From Spirochaetales bacterium (GTDB taxonomy: Bacteria; Spirochaetota; Spirochaetia; SZUA-6; DRHE01), in assembly GCA_011049745.1 (NCBI GenBank), contig DRHE01000130.1, forward strand, positions 1 through 23,571: a stretch of 23,571 nt of DNA, written 5' to 3'. Made by a program: the position numbers and the translations under genes. Below the pieces are notes generated by a model. The model had not been told where the DNA came from. It made no database searches and saw nothing but the letters and a program-made list of their open reading frames with translations. Shown piece after piece: positions 23,538 to 23,571 of the stretch; the first letter of the stretch is position 1; every line of letters begins with the position of its first letter.

Positions 23538-23571
23538 CATTAGCCACTGTTCTGGTGGCTTTTGGAATCTA
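23525..23571 (+). CDS. Possible start of a membrane protein (partial)
   Basis: A GTG at 23525 opens a frame reading YVIALATVLVAFGI to the window end. This would be a transmembrane helix at the N-terminus. AGCAGGG lies just upstream. It overlaps the 57-codon gene in another frame, so it may be the next coupled gene or the true continuation of that gene after a frameshift. Only 15 codons are visible. Confidence 0.25.
   Translation, partial: MYVIALATVLVAFGI

Noticed and set aside
1..23571. CRISPR arrays, tRNA or rRNA genes, insertion sequences
   Set aside because: No repeat-spacer pattern, cloverleaf, rRNA signature or transposase was seen; non-coding DNA is almost limited to 686-1082.

Overview
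The window carries one long set of co-directional genes, all on the + strand, from a bacterial anaerobe. The likely family-level content is electron bifurcation: two linked heterodisulfide-reductase-like (Hdr) modules with NADH- and formate-type electron-input subunits, followed by an oxygen-independent quinone-hydroxylation set (UbiU, UbiV, UbiT-like). Shine-Dalgarno sequences, frequent 4-8 bp gene overlaps and the Ubi genes point to a bacterium. By eye the base composition is moderately AT-rich, about 40-50% GC. The gene types recall Desulfobacterota and similar sulfate-reducing or syntrophic anaerobes, but the phylum cannot be fixed from the sequence.

Layout. 1-29 may hold the last codons of an upstream gene. 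41-685 is a TorD/DmsD-type chaperone for a molybdenum or tungsten enzyme, which suggests such an enzyme lies upstream. 686-1082 is non-coding, with two strong hairpins and a 21-bp-spaced direct repeat that looks like an operator. Module 1 (1083-12417) is hdrC-hdrB-hdrA, then an HdrA-half/NuoE fusion, a NuoF, a NuoG-N-terminus/HdrA fusion, a small 2[4Fe-4S] ferredoxin, an MvhD and an FdhB-like protein. Module 2 (12435-20391) is hdrC-frhB-like-double hdrA-mvhD(flxD)-flxC-flxB-flxA. The last part (20395-23311) is a SAM methyltransferase, ubiU, ubiV and an SCP2 protein like UbiT. A 57-codon gene and perhaps the start of a membrane protein end the window.

How the genes may work together. HdrA proteins carry the flavin at which electrons bifurcate. 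MvhD hands electrons to HdrA. NuoEF (module 1) and FlxABC (module 2) look like NAD(P)H entry points. The FdhB-like protein would link to a formate dehydrogenase or another molybdoenzyme. HdrBC in module 1, and HdrC plus an FrhB-like flavoprotein in module 2, would be high-potential exits, with ferredoxin as the low-potential product. Substrates and direction of flow are inferences.

The most unusual observation is that a double-length HdrA, of the kind intact at 14027-17071, appears in module 1 as two halves. The break lies in a loop of the first flavin domain and is filled by about 3 kb encoding NuoE, NuoF and the NuoG N-terminus. The two halves are fused in frame to NuoE and to NuoG-N. The inserted stretch is also more AT-rich than its flanks in the lines I sampled.
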